Below, in pieces: positions 44,914 through 52,869 of a DNA stretch of 64,000 bases. Position 1 is the first letter of the stretch; each line of letters opens with the position of its first letter. The notes under the pieces are model-generated. The model was not told where the DNA came from, made no database searches, and saw only the letters and a list, made by a program, of their open reading frames with translations. Origin of the DNA: Streptomyces sp. Tue6028 (GTDB taxonomy: Bacteria > Actinomycetota > Actinomycetes > Streptomycetales > Streptomycetaceae); NCBI RefSeq assembly GCF_002300165.1, contig NZ_MLCE01000012.1, forward strand, positions 248,001 to 312,000. The letters run 5' to 3'. Made by a program: the position numbers and the translations under genes.

Positions 44914-45174
44914 ATGATCAACCGGTTGAAGAGGGCTGCGGCCCTGGGGGCGGCGACGGTGGCTCTGGCCACGGGCGCGGTCGTCGGCATGGTCGGCACC
45001 GCGTCGGCCGCGCCGCAGGACCACCGGCCGCCGGCGGCGTCGCACCACTGCCAGGACGAGCGGGGCCAATGGGCGCGCCACTGGCAGCCGGCATTCCGGG
45101 ACCGGCACCACCGCTGGCACCCCGGCCAGTGGACCCGCGTCTGGCGCCCCGTCCACCGCGATTGCCACCGCTGA
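44914..45174 (+). CDS. Small secreted His/Trp-rich protein
   Basis: 86 aa, ATG with GAAAGG eight bases upstream; a longer frame from 44803 lacks a signal. Signal peptide: NRLKRAAALGAATVALATGAVVGMVGTASA. The mature 55 residues are rich in His, Trp, Arg and Gln: HHCQDERGQWARHWQPAF, HPGQWTRVWRPVHRDCHR, with one Cys pair likely forming a disulfide. No known family; similar small exported proteins occur in Streptomyces. Followed by a strong terminator. Possible metal or peptide binding by His clusters is only inference. Confidence 0.75.
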   Translation: MINRLKRAAALGAATVALATGAVVGMVGTASAAPQDHRPPAASHHCQDERGQWARHWQPAFRDRHHRWHPGQWTRVWRPVHRDCHR

Positions 45175-45221
45175 CCCGGTAGCTGACGCCGGCACCGGCC
45201 CGTAGGAGGGGCCGGCGATCC

Positions 45222-45265
45222 GAACCGGCCCCGGCACCCCCGAAAGGGCGCGCCGGGGCCGGTTC
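45222..45265. terminator. Hairpin terminator
   Basis: 14-bp arms GAACCGGCCCCGGC and its complement (45252-45265), 16-base loop. Confidence 0.8.
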
Positions 45266-45607
45266 ATTGCGTCGCACCTGCTCTGTTTGGCCTGTGCGGG
45301 CCGGAAACCACGCCCAGCCGGCCTCCTGCGTTACGTGGAGAAGCGGCTAGTGGTGTGACCACCTAGGTCCGGGTTGGGGTCCCTACAGGTAGCGCCCCGA
45401 CGGTTGCCGCCCAGCTCTGCCGAACCGCGTCCGCCTTCGGCACTTCGGGGCCCGCGGGCCATCTGTACTCATCCATGGACAGAGCATGACTGCACTGGCA
45501 GGCTCCTCGACCGCCGCCTTACAAGCCTGGTGGTCAGGGTCATCGAGGGTGCGCGGGTCATAGCGGCTTTGGAGAGTGGTCAGCTGAGCCGGTCATCGCG
45601 ACCGCGG

Positions 45608-45650
45608 CGACCCGTCGTTGACCGTGGCTGACCGCCCGATGTGGCACGCG
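45608..45650 (+). repeat. Island repeat copy A (degenerate)
   Basis: CGACCCGTCGTTGACCGTGG and onwards to TGTGGCACGCG match parts of repeat copies at 46211-46298 and 48849-48936 (see those). Likely a scar left by an old integration. Confidence 0.6.
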
Positions 45651-45758
45651 CGGGCGCGTGTCGGCACCTGGCCCTCAGGCCTGTGAGGGTGATACCTGAT
45701 CTCTGGTGCGGCTCCGAAGACCTTGCGGCGTCGGCTGGGCAGTGAGAAAGGAGGCGCG

Positions 45759-46148
45759 TTGGTACGGCATCTCACGCCTGTGTTCGCGCTGGGAGCGTTG
45801 CGTCGCGGCAAGGAGATCGAGCAGTTCCTCGGCCCGGTGGAGCGGGGCGGCCGGCGTGGCGTTCGTTGGATCGCGCTCAGCCCTGGCCGTGCTGGCGTCG
45901 GGGTCTACCTGCAGGAGGTGGAGGACATCCCCTCCGACACCTTCCGTGACATCACCGACCAGCTGCCGCTCGATCCGGACGACGAGACATGGGGCAAGAA
46001 GATCACCACCGTGGCGACTCCGGAGGAAGCCATCAGCCTGGCCGAGCGGGAGTTCGGCGCGATCGCTGACCGCTGGGTCAATCTCGGTTTCGTCGGCGAC
46101 GAATACTACGACTACGTGACCTCCGGCCGTCCGGATCACACGGGCTGA
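45759..46148 (+). CDS. Hypothetical accessory protein
   Basis: 129 aa from TTG; AAAGGAGG ends four bases before. Sequence: VRHLTPVFALGALRRGKEIEQFLG, SPGRAGVGVYLQEVEDIPSDTF, WGKKITTVATPEEAISLAEREFGA, then WVNLGFVGDEYYDYVTSGRP. The alternation and acidic C-terminus recall small immunity-type proteins, but no family is recognised. Codon use is a little less GC-biased than neighbours. It lies between repeat copies A and B of the tRNA-Val region, so it is probably cargo. Confidence 0.55.
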   Translation: MVRHLTPVFALGALRRGKEIEQFLGPVERGGRRGVRWIALSPGRAGVGVYLQEVEDIPSDTFRDITDQLPLDPDDETWGKKITTVATPEEAISLAEREFGAIADRWVNLGFVGDEYYDYVTSGRPDHTG

Positions 46149-46149
46149 C

Positions 46150-46298
46150 ACGTGCCTTGTAAGGGTGGGGTACGGGGTGGCCCTGGCGCCCAGGTCAAAC
46201 GGGCTCTGTCTACAACCCAGGTCAACGGCGCATCTCGACTGCGATGAACCGTTGTTGACCGTGCCTGACCGCTCGACGCGGCACGGCTGTGGCACGCG
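46150..46298 (+). repeat. Island repeat copy B with weak tRNA-Val att scar
   Basis: GTGCCTTGTAAGGGTGGGG at 46152-46170 resembles the anticodon-stem part of the tRNA-Val gene. It is followed at 46211-46298 by a sequence matching copy C (48849-48936), with GCATCTCGACTGCGA and GTGGCACGCG conserved. The order tRNA-piece then repeat is the same in both. Seen as an older, more decayed att junction. Confidence 0.65.
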
Positions 46299-46327
46299 CC
46301 GCCACCCTGGACACACGACTGACCGAC

Positions 46328-46600
46328 TTACCAGTCACGCCACCGTTCGGTCAGTCCTCCCATGCCCTGGCGGATGAGTAGCCCCGAGACGTCAACGCCT
46401 TGCTCGGTGAGGACGTCATCGATGTACTCGCAGAGGTCCTCGCGCTCGATGGTGCAGTACGCCCCATATTCCTTATCAATGACGTTCAGCTGCCGCACGA
46501 CGCGCTCGACGGCGGCTAGTACGGGCTCGTCGGATGCGCTGCCGAGAACATGCGCCTCTTGTTCAAACGCGGCCAGCGCGACCTCGGTGGCCTGCAGCAT
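46328..46600 (-). CDS. Small acidic hypothetical protein
   Basis: 90 aa, ATG, no clear ribosome site (nearest GGAG is 18 bases up). Sequence LQATEVALAAFEQEAHVLG, DEPVLAAVERVVRQLNVIDKE, TIEREDLCEYIDDVLTEQGVD, ending GLTERWRDW. The length, acidity and location in a mobile region fit an immunity-like or antitoxin-like protein, but nothing specific is recognised. Cytosolic. Confidence 0.5.
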   Translation of the reverse strand: MLQATEVALAAFEQEAHVLGSASDEPVLAAVERVVRQLNVIDKEYGAYCTIEREDLCEYIDDVLTEQGVDVSGLLIRQGMGGLTERWRDW

Positions 46601-47002
46601 CCCCGGGGCGTAGAGCTCCGTGGAATCGGCGTTTCGCGCGGCCTCGTCGCGCCAAGTCGTGGACGGTCTGATTGCCCTGCGCGGAGGCTACATCTGGCCT
46701 CCGACAGCGCAGCGCACGCCCTCCAGGCCCGCTGGTCCTCGCCGGCGGCTTGGGACTACCCGCCTCGCCCGTACGGTGGCCCTCTCCTGCCGAATACTGG
46801 TGTTCCCCGTGACTGCCCGCCTGATCCGAGACGTACGTGTTTCCGGTGTGATCGGGCTCCACATTGCGTGATGCTGTAACATGCCACTTTTGGCGTAATA
46901 GAGGGTTATTGACTGTTTAAGCCGTCATGCTGTGCCTATTGATCAAGGCTCGTCGAGAGGATCCGGCGGGCCCCTCCACAATGTGGCTGGGATGGCGAAT
47001 AC
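46601..47002. other. Intergenic, no gene seen
   Basis: 402 bp. Lower GC than average from 46860 to 46950, with TTGACT (about 46908) as a possible -35 for the following DUF1259 gene, but no good -10. Open frames here lack coding signs. Confidence 0.4.
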
Positions 47003-48100
47003 ATGGCTACTGAAGCGAGGCCGGTACCGGCCGGAACAGGTGCAGGGACATCACGACGCCGCGTCCTGACCACGGCTGCGCTGGGATCGGCATTCGCGGC
47101 ACTGCCGGGACGGGCTGTCGGTGCCGAGCCGGGCGCCTCGCGCGAAGGGGCGCACGGCGGCCCGGATCACAACTGCGGCGGTGAGCGCGCAGGCGCTGAC
47201 GGCAGGGCCAGCCGGGATGCCGGCGCGTTGGTGCGTCCGGCCGAGAGCACGGCGAAGGACTGGGCTCACGTTGCGGCGGAACTGGGCCGCGAGGGAAGCA
47301 TGCTGGGCAGGCTGATCTACCGGACAGCTTTCCCCCGCACCGACCTGCGTGTCGTCTCCCACGGCGTCACTGTGTCGCCGGAACTCGCCGTCGGCTCGCA
47401 CGTGTCCTTCATCCGCTATGCCGACAACACCATCCTGAGCATGGGAGAACTGGCCGTCGCCGAGACGGAGCTGCACCGTGTGACCGGCGCACTGCAGTCA
47501 CACGGCATCGAGCAGACGGCTATTCACAACCACCTGCTCGCTCACACTCCCCGTATCGTGTGGATCCATACGCACGGGCACGGTCCGGATGCCCTGACCC
47601 TGGCCCGCGGCCTGCGCGCCGCGTTCGACTGCACAGGCACGCCGCCCGCCAAGTCCTCGACGACTTCTACTCCTGCAAAGAAGCTGAAGCTGGACACAGC
47701 GGGCATCGACGCCGCCCTGGGCACCGCAGGTACCGTCTATGGCAACGTCTACAAGTCCGTCTTCCGGCGCCGCGAGACGATCACCGACGGCAGCTACGTC
47801 CTGCCGATTGGTTCCGGGGCGACCACGGCCCTCAGCTTCCAGCCGGTCGGGGGAGGCTGTGCCGCGGTCAGCGGGGATTTCGCCGTGCTGGCCGGGGAGG
47901 CGCAGGACGTGCTGGCCGCGCTCCAGCGCGGCGGAATCGAGATCGTCGAGTTGCACAACCATGGCCTGGTCGACACGCCCCGCATGTTCTTCATCCACGT
48001 CTGGGCCGTTGGCAACGCCGTGAAGATTGCGCGGGCCCTGCGCCGTGCGGTGGCCGCCACCAACGCCACACCCGCCGGTGGGGCAGAAGGGGGCGAGTAG
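47003..48100 (+). CDS. Tat-exported DUF1259 protein (two repeats)
   Basis: 365 aa. The N-terminus carries a twin-arginine signal: SRRRVLTTAALGSAFAAL. Two DUF1259 (LppY/LpqO) domains in tandem: HGVTVSPELAVGSHVSFIRY, TAIHNHLLAHTPRIVWIHTHGHG; and later FQPVGGGCAAVSGDFAVLAG, IVELHNHGLVDTPRMFFIHVWA. Each repeat has the H-N-H-x-L plus P-R-(I/M) signature. Family function is unknown; it is exported or periplasmic. Codon use is slightly less GC-biased than core genes, fitting cargo status in the tRNA-Val region. Confidence 0.85.
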   Translation: MATEARPVPAGTGAGTSRRRVLTTAALGSAFAALPGRAVGAEPGASREGAHGGPDHNCGGERAGADGRASRDAGALVRPAESTAKDWAHVAAELGREGSMLGRLIYRTAFPRTDLRVVSHGVTVSPELAVGSHVSFIRYADNTILSMGELAVAETELHRVTGALQSHGIEQTAIHNHLLAHTPRIVWIHTHGHGPDALTLARGLRAAFDCTGTPPAKSSTTSTPAKKLKLDTAGIDAALGTAGTVYGNVYKSVFRRRETITDGSYVLPIGSGATTALSFQPVGGGCAAVSGDFAVLAGEAQDVLAALQRGGIEIVELHNHGLVDTPRMFFIHVWAVGNAVKIARALRRAVAATNATPAGGAEGGE

Positions 48101-48200
48101 CGGTTGGCCGAAAGCCCACGTACATCCACTACGAGGACTTCCGGCCGACACGCCGAGAGCACGCAACGGACCCCGCCGACACGAAACACCCCCGCCGGCC

Positions 48201-48236
48201 ACCTCAGTTCCCCGTGGTTCCCCGCCGGATCTGGCA
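48201..48236 (+). repeat. Repeat F, copy 1
   Basis: 36 bp starting ACCTCAGTTCCCCGTG and ending ATCTGGCA; a second copy at 52383-52418 differs by only a few bases. It precedes a GCTGTAC motif in both places. Confidence 0.75.
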
Positions 48237-48340
48237 CGGGGAACTTCTGATCCGTAGCTCTGTGTGGATCGGTCATCGACGGTCATTCCGGCTGCGAATC
48301 GGCCCCTTGCGGGTGCCATCGCGCGGGAAGGATCGCTGAG

Positions 48341-48363
48341 GTTGCTGTACTTCCCAGCTGTAC
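48341..48363 (+). promoter_or_regulatory. GCTGTAC-N6-GCTGTAC motif, copy 1 of 3
   Basis: GTTGCTGTACTTCCCAGCTG then TAC: two direct GCTGTAC half-sites with a 6-base spacer (13-bp period). Identical architecture at 50683 and 52550. Possibly operator sites of one regulator of the island. Confidence 0.65.
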
Positions 48364-48367
48364 CGCC

Positions 48368-48688
48368 ATGGAGACCTTGTCAGCCGCCTGTCGGATGCAG
48401 GACCGTACGGCCATGCCCGAGGCCTCTGAGCCCCGTAACGTCTATCGCTCGTTCACCCGGGTCGCCGGGAACGCGGGCCTGCGGGTCATCCGGCTGCACG
48501 ACGCCCGGCACGGCTGCGCGACCCTGCTCACCGCGGCCGGCGTGGCTCCCCGCGTCGTGATGGAGACCCTCGGGCACAGCCAGATCGCCGTGACCATGAA
48601 CGTCTACGCCCACGTCGTCCAGGGCACCCAGCGCGAGGCCGTCAGCCACATGGACCGGCTGCTCACGCGGCGCCTGCAGCGCGAGTAG
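48368..48688 (+). pseudogene. Tyrosine recombinase (integrase) C-terminal remnant 1
   Basis: About 106 residues are open. The catalytic end survives: VIRLHDARHGCATLL (HxxR-type box), VAPRVVMETLGHSQIAVTMN (GHS) and the Tyr in VYAHV. The N-terminal arm-binding domain and the first catalytic Arg region are missing, so this is a fragment. The remains resemble pSAM2-like integrases of actinobacterial integrative elements. A terminator and a tRNA-Val att copy follow at once, the same order as at remnant 2 (54784-55413). Confidence 0.85.
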
Positions 48689-48717
48689 TCCTGGCACTGA
48701 TGTCAGATCTGGATGCC

Positions 48718-48751
48718 AAAGGCCCCCAGCCATGATCGGCTGGGGGCCTTT
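48718..48751. terminator. Hairpin terminator between integrase remnant 1 and att copy
   Basis: AAAGGCCCCCAGCC and its complement (48738-48751) with loop ATGATC; T-rich on the plus strand end (CCTTT). Confidence 0.88.
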
Positions 48752-48754
48752 GTC

Positions 48755-48805
48755 CTGGTGGGCGCGGACGGTTTCGAACCGCCGGCATCCGCCTTGTAAG
48801 GGCGG
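48755..48805 (+). repeat. attL-like 51-bp copy of tRNA-Val 3' half
   Basis: 51 bp identical, except one base, to 55505-55555 within the intact tRNA-Val gene. It covers CCA/acceptor, T-arm and anticodon stem-loop (CCGCCTTGTAAGGGCGG) but not the D-arm. Typical boundary of an integrative element at a tRNA 3' end. Confidence 0.9.
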
Positions 48806-48848
48806 ACGTGGTCGTCGGCATAGTTCCCCAGGTCGCATCGGCTGTAGC

Positions 48849-48936
48849 GACGACCCAGATGAACCGTGCATCTCGACTGCGACGAGCCGTCGTTGACCGT
48901 GGCTGACCGCACGATGTGGCACGGCTGTGGCACGCG
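48849..48936 (+). repeat. Island repeat copy C
   Basis: 88 bp, starting CGACCCAGATGAACC and ending ACGGCTGTGGCACGCG; matches copy B (46211-46298) in most positions and copy A in part. In copies B and C it follows a tRNA-Val fragment by about 45 bp. Confidence 0.75.
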
Positions 48937-49098
48937 ACCGCTTCGCCATGAAGCAAATGCAGGCGGGCTTGCCGCTACGGGCTGGATTCACGTGAGAGAG
49001 TCGGGCATCCGCGTCATTGCTCGCGCTGGCCTCACCCGGTAAAGTGTCGATCTTCGGTCGGCGGAAGCCGTACGGAGTTCTCGAAGGCCGGGCACATC

Positions 49099-49866
49099 AT
49101 GCATCTCGCCGACCACCCCGCGCGCCGCCGCCTCAATACCGCGCTGGACAATCTCGCCGTCACGTTCCGCGATGCGACCGCGCATTCGGACGAGCACAAC
49201 TGCGAGTGCCACTGGGGAAGCGCGGAAGAACTCTCCCTTCTGAAGGCGCCGAACGTGGAGCTGGAGCCGGATCTTCTGCGCCGGACCTGGCAGGCCTGGG
49301 GCTGGACCGATCACGCAGCCGTGCTGCGCCGCATACTGCCGCAGTTCGCCACAGCACTGGTCGCCGGTTACGCGGAGCCCCTGTTCGGCCTGGAAGAGGC
49401 CGGGTATTGCTTCGCCCTCGGCCGCTGGCAGCAGTGGCCCGACGATCAAGCCGGTCCGGTACGCGAGTTCTTGCATGCCTGGTGGGTGCAGAGCCTCACC
49501 GACCCGGATGCGATCGTCCCAGCGCATGAGGTCTTCGCGATGTGCGCCGAGGCTTCCGGAACGCTCGGGCCCTGGCTCGCCGAATGGGAGGAGCAGACCG
49601 GTCACCTCAGCGACCGCCGTCTCGCCGAGGCGGCGGCGGAATGGGAGTACAAGCTCCTGGGAGACAGCCTGCCGTGGCGGGTGAGCTGGTACGAGCATGA
49701 CGAAGAGGAGATGCGCGCCGACCTGGTCACGTGGCTCCTCGGACACGCCGCGGCACGGCTCCGCGAGTCGGGCGCTTCGACGGATCTGCAGCACCGGATA
49801 CGGCTGCTCGGTCTCACCGAGCTGGACCGCTGGACCGATCCGCACTGGCCCGGTCACAGCTACTGA
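49099..49866 (+). CDS. Hypothetical accessory protein with HxxCxCH motif
   Basis: 255 aa, ATG with GAAGG. All-helical appearance: RRLNTALDNLAVTFRDATA, then HSDEHNCECHWGSAEEL (HNCECH could bind metal), PDLLRRTWQAWGWTDHAAVL, LPQFATALVAGYAEPLFG, WYEHDEEEMRADLVTWLLGH and LTELDRWTDPHWPGHSY. No family is recognised, but similar unknown proteins of about 250 residues occur in Streptomyces. First cargo gene to the right of attL and repeat C. Function unknown. Confidence 0.7.
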   Translation: MHLADHPARRRLNTALDNLAVTFRDATAHSDEHNCECHWGSAEELSLLKAPNVELEPDLLRRTWQAWGWTDHAAVLRRILPQFATALVAGYAEPLFGLEEAGYCFALGRWQQWPDDQAGPVREFLHAWWVQSLTDPDAIVPAHEVFAMCAEASGTLGPWLAEWEEQTGHLSDRRLAEAAAEWEYKLLGDSLPWRVSWYEHDEEEMRADLVTWLLGHAAARLRESGASTDLQHRIRLLGLTELDRWTDPHWPGHSY

Positions 49867-49919
49867 CAACCAACCGACGCGACCACTTCGCCGCGAAGCG
49901 TCGGTCGTAGGGATCCGAT

Positions 49920-50050
49920 CAGTAGCCGAAGAAGTGCAGGGCCGGGTCTCCAACCTGCACCCCTGCAACCGATCAACGCTGCTACCTGCGACTTAGCCGT
50001 CGACGGTTGTCAGCGTTGGTCGTCGTCGAGCACCCTCGGACGGCCCAGGG
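49920..50050 (+). repeat. Repeat D (pairs with repeat E)
   Basis: 131 bp starting CAGTAGCCGAAGAAGTGCAG and ending CGGCCCAGGG; 52634-52764 is a direct copy of equal length with most positions conserved. In both, GATCAACGCTGC and CGACTTAGC lie in the middle. Confidence 0.8.
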
Positions 50051-50157
50051 ACGGCCCGGCGGGTGCTCAACACGATGGCGGATGAAGCGCCTCGACGCCA
50101 GAGCCCCACTGAGAGATTTACATCGCTCCGGTGCGCTTGCTGCACGCCGCGTCAGGG

Positions 50158-50712
50158 CTAGCAGAACTGCGGCGGACCGATGACGGTCTGGCCCACTTGC
50201 TCGGCCAGCCAGGACGCGTGGCGCTCCTCGTATCCGTCGCCGTTTCTGCGGCGGACGTGCACGAGGACAGTGTGCCCGTCGATACGCTCGTCCAGGTCGC
50301 GTGTGGCGGCGTTGAACAGCACGGATACCTCGGCGTGCTTGAAGTCCGCGTACAGGCCGGCTTCCGGAACCTTCGGCCATTCCAGAAGGTCCCAGTGGAT
50401 CTCTGCCACATGCCGAGCTGCCGCAGCCGTGAACCTGTCCTCGATACTTCTTCCCACCGGCTGAGCGTCCACCGATGCCCAGAGCGGAAGATGCGCCGAC
50501 AGGAAAGCGGGATCGGTGGAGAGCTCGGGCGCGTGGATTGTGCCGCGCAGAGGCATTGGGGCGTTTGGATCACGGTCCCAGTCCTCAAAGTCCTCCCTCC
50601 TGAACCCGGCATCAGGCAGAGCCTTCCTGGCGCGGAGTACGGACGTTGCGAGGATCACCAATGGTCGATGCCGGTCGTCACGGTTGCTGTACTTCTCTGC
50701 TGTACGGCTCAC
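50158..50712 (-). CDS. Hypothetical accessory protein
   Basis: 184 aa from GTG at 50712 (VSRTAEKYSNRDDRH); later GTG at 50658 is possible. It begins 38 bases after the lipoprotein stop, so both probably share a transcript. Sequence: LVILATSVLRARKALPDAG, FLSAHLPLWASVDAQPVG, DFKHAEVSVLFNAATRDLDE, HTVLVHVRRRNGDGYEERHASWLAEQVGQTVIG (split). No family recognised; cytosolic. The GCTGTAC motif copy 2 lies inside its first codons, which suggests either an operator inside the gene or a later true start. Confidence 0.55.
   Translation of the reverse strand: MSRTAEKYSNRDDRHRPLVILATSVLRARKALPDAGFRREDFEDWDRDPNAPMPLRGTIHAPELSTDPAFLSAHLPLWASVDAQPVGRSIEDRFTAAAARHVAEIHWDLLEWPKVPEAGLYADFKHAEVSVLFNAATRDLDERIDGHTVLVHVRRRNGDGYEERHASWLAEQVGQTVIGPPQFC
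50683..50705 (+). promoter_or_regulatory. GCTGTAC-N6-GCTGTAC motif, copy 2 of 3
   Basis: GTTGCTGTACTTCTCTGCTG then TAC; lies near the 5' end of the minus-strand hypothetical gene. Confidence 0.6.
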
Positions 50713-50749
50713 AGTTCGGCCGCGGCTGGACAGGCCCAGAATCGTCAGA

Positions 50750-51427
50750 TCAGTACTGAGGCAGCGTTGCCGTGACTTTCTTCCCGGCCTGGACCTGTGC
50801 GATCCGCTGGGCGAACATCGTTGCACCCTGTGTCAGCATCGGTTCGCTCTCACCGCCCTCCACGAAGGTGGTGGCGACCACCGTACCGACGCGCATGGTG
50901 ATGTACTCGCCCGTCAACCCTCCGCCTTCCTTGGTGTAGGCCTGGCTCTCATTCCCGAAGGTGGGCTTCGACAGAGTCGGATTGTCACCGACCTCGACCT
51001 TCAGCCCGTCCTTGGCGTCCTGCCTGCTGGTGTAGGTGGTGATCTCGAAATTGACGTAGTACGTATCGCCAGACAAAGCGAACTTGTCGTGGCCGTACCA
51101 CTTGCCTTTGCACTCCTGCGGACTCGGACAATCGAGGTGCCCGTCCGCGGTGTTGACGTCACCACTCACGCCCTCAAGGCCACCCACTGCCCCGAGGTCC
51201 GGAAGCGCGTTCTTGACCTGGTCCTTCTGACTCAACACGGCATCGGAATCTGGTACGGCGGACGACCGCTCCGGCGCGGGGCTGCTGGTCGCACCGGCAC
51301 GCCCGCCACCTTGCCCAGAGTCGTCGACATCCCCGCCGCTGCATGCCGTAAGAGCGGCGCACAGCACACTGGCCACGACGGCCGCCGACAGCGTGAGACG
51401 TCGCGTCGTCTGGTTCGGTCCTGTCAC
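50750..51427 (-). CDS. Accessory lipoprotein of unknown function
   Basis: 225 aa from GTG (MTGPNQTTRRLTLSA). Lipobox LTAC with downstream SGG: signal ASVLCAALTAC; the Cys would be lipidated and the protein held outside the membrane. A Gly/Ser/Pro linker is followed by a domain with ECKGKWYGHDKFALSG, NFEITTYTSRQDAKDGLKVEV and a repeated 'T-x-G' C-terminus (QGATMFAQRIAQVQAGKKVTA). Several Streptomyces lipoproteins look alike; function unknown. First gene of a two-gene unit. Confidence 0.8.
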   Translation of the reverse strand: MTGPNQTTRRLTLSAAVVASVLCAALTACSGGDVDDSGQGGGRAGATSSPAPERSSAVPDSDAVLSQKDQVKNALPDLGAVGGLEGVSGDVNTADGHLDCPSPQECKGKWYGHDKFALSGDTYYVNFEITTYTSRQDAKDGLKVEVGDNPTLSKPTFGNESQAYTKEGGGLTGEYITMRVGTVVATTFVEGGESEPMLTQGATMFAQRIAQVQAGKKVTATLPQY

Positions 51428-51789
51428 GGCCAGTCTCCCCTGTAGCGATCAACTCGTTGGGAAGATCATAGAGTTAGGGCGGATCTAGATCATTAGACGT
51501 TGCGACGCGCACCGTATCGCGCGGTTGACAGAACGGCTTTGGCCGGGAGTCTGAATGACCCAGTCAAGTGGGTCACCGGAAGGTCAATGCCCTAGTTTGG
51601 AAGATCGCGTATCCGGATGCGGCGTGACCTGGTGAGACGCTGACCTCGGCGTTCCCGGGTCATGAGCCGACGTTCCCCGTTGGTTCCCGCCCGTTGCCGT
51701 TCGATCGGGCATGCAGGGGGCACGTGTGGGTTTCTCCGGCCCTTGCGAGCTGGGAGCTCCAACGGGGACCTAACGAGCCTAGTCGGCGG
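51428..51789. other. Intergenic, no gene supported
   Basis: 362 bp upstream of the lipoprotein and downstream of the small membrane gene. AT-rich at 51455-51500 (GGCGGATCTAGATCATTAG). Expected promoter of the lipoprotein unit. An 82-codon open frame at 51662 lacks support. Confidence 0.4.
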
Positions 51790-51990
51790 TCACCCAGCCG
51801 CCTGGGATCGCCTCGCTGACGCCACGCTCACCGCCGAGCCGGAGGCCATGGCCGCTGACATCGCGATCAAGTTGGTCAGAACGCCCTGGAGCTGTGCGTG
51901 CGGGACGTAGATGACCACGATGACGACGAGTACGACGACCCAGTCTCGCGGGTCAGCGATTGACAGCCTGTTGCTTGGGGTCACACTCAT
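51790..51990 (-). CDS. Small single-pass membrane protein
   Basis: 66 aa, ATG with AGGAGGT seven bases upstream. One helix: PRDWVVVLVVIVVIYVPHA, followed by LQGVLTNLIAMSAAMASGSAVSVASA. No family recognised. The good ribosome site distinguishes it from surrounding noise frames. Confidence 0.6.
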   Translation of the reverse strand: MSVTPSNRLSIADPRDWVVVLVVIVVIYVPHAQLQGVLTNLIAMSAAMASGSAVSVASARRSQAAG

Positions 51991-52382
51991 AGCAGTACCT
52001 CCTAGTAGGTGCTGGCCCACCTATTGCTGCTCTCGCCGGGAAGCCTGCGCGGCAATGGGTGGGCGTTTGCGTTATGCCACTGTGGGCTGAGTATTGGCCG
52101 AGCGCAACGTACGGTAAGCGTGACCTAACCAACGGCTATGGAGCACGGGGGGCGCACGGGTGCACGGTTGTGCGAGGTGGGCGGTTCCGCGAGCGTGTTC
52201 CGACGAGGTCGGCGGAGTCTCAATGCCCCAGTCAGGCGCCGCTGCCCAAGTCCTGCCGAGCCGGCACGCGAAGTGCACGGGGCTTGTCGCTGACCACCGC
52301 TTTAGGAGCGAGGTGGGGTGAGAGTAGGCGTGACCTGCGGATTCTCCGGCCTGATTGGATCCCGGTGGAAGTACCCGACTGA

Positions 52383-52418
52383 ACCTCAGTTCCCCGTGAG
52401 TCCCCGCCCGATCTGGCA
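52383..52418 (+). repeat. Repeat F, copy 2
   Basis: 36 bp, ACCTCAGTTCCCCGTGAG to ATCTGGCA; see copy 1 at 48201. Confidence 0.75.
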
Positions 52419-52549
52419 TGACAGTGGCACGGCCCCGGCGACTGTGCCACGGCCCCTCGATGCGAACTATGGGCGTGGCGGTCGCCGAGGTCTCCTGGGC
52501 TGGTACGGCGGACGGCTCGGGGCGCCGACGGTTGGCATCGGTCGGTGAG

Positions 52550-52572
52550 GTTGCTGTACTTCGCTGCTGTAC
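52550..52572 (+). promoter_or_regulatory. GCTGTAC-N6-GCTGTAC motif, copy 3 of 3
   Basis: GTTGCTGTACTTCGCTGCTG then TAC. Confidence 0.62.
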
Positions 52573-52633
52573 TGCGACGGTCCAGGGGCGCTGGCCGAGC
52601 AGCCTAGGGGTGGACCTTGGGCAGCGGCTCCCT

Positions 52634-52764
52634 CAGTAGCCGAAGAAGTGAAGGGCCGGGTTTCTGGCCTGCGGCCGCGTAATCGATCAACGCTGCGACC
52701 TGCGACTTAGCTGTCGGTGGTTGTCAGCGTTGGACGTCGTTGAGCACCCTCCGACGGCCCAGGG
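52634..52764 (+). repeat. Repeat E (copy of repeat D)
   Basis: 131 bp matching 49920-50050: begins CAGTAGCCGAAGAAGTGAAG, ends ACGGCCCAGGG. Confidence 0.8.
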
Positions 52765-52869
52765 TAGGTCTCAGCGTGCCCGACGGGTCGGCACAGTCCC
52801 TGCGCCTCTCCCGGCTGCGCTCGCGCGGGAGCGCCCCGCGGCGCGTGGCTGCGGGGCGCTTTGTGGGGT

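Larger units (their letters stand above)
45175..45758. other. Intergenic region, start of accessory zone
   Basis: 584 bp. A hairpin terminator (45222-45265) follows the small secreted gene. The rest has no convincing gene; a short att-like string CCGCCTTACAAGCC (about 45512) and repeat copy A (45608-45650) mark the beginning of the tRNA-linked accessory region. Confidence 0.5.
48101..48367. other. Spacer with repeats F and G
   Basis: 267 bp without a gene. Contains repeat F copy one (48201-48236) and the GCTGTAC repeat copy one (48341-48363), both found again near 52.4-52.6 kb. Confidence 0.6.
51991..52869. other. Long non-coding stretch of the island with repeats F, G and E
   Basis: 879 bp with no supported gene. 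Contains repeat F copy 2 (52383-52418), the GCTGTAC motif copy 3 (52550-52572) and repeat E (52634-52764). The order F-G at 48.2-48.36 is repeated at 52.38-52.57, so this region looks like the remains of a second copy of the DNA that precedes integrase remnant 1. Confidence 0.55.

Noticed and set aside
46620-46871. 83-codon plus-strand frame between cargo genes
   Set aside because: No good start context or recognisable motif; Arg/Ser-rich composition.
51662-51910. 82-codon plus-strand frame
   Set aside because: No ribosome site, no homology signals, overlapped by the better supported small membrane gene.
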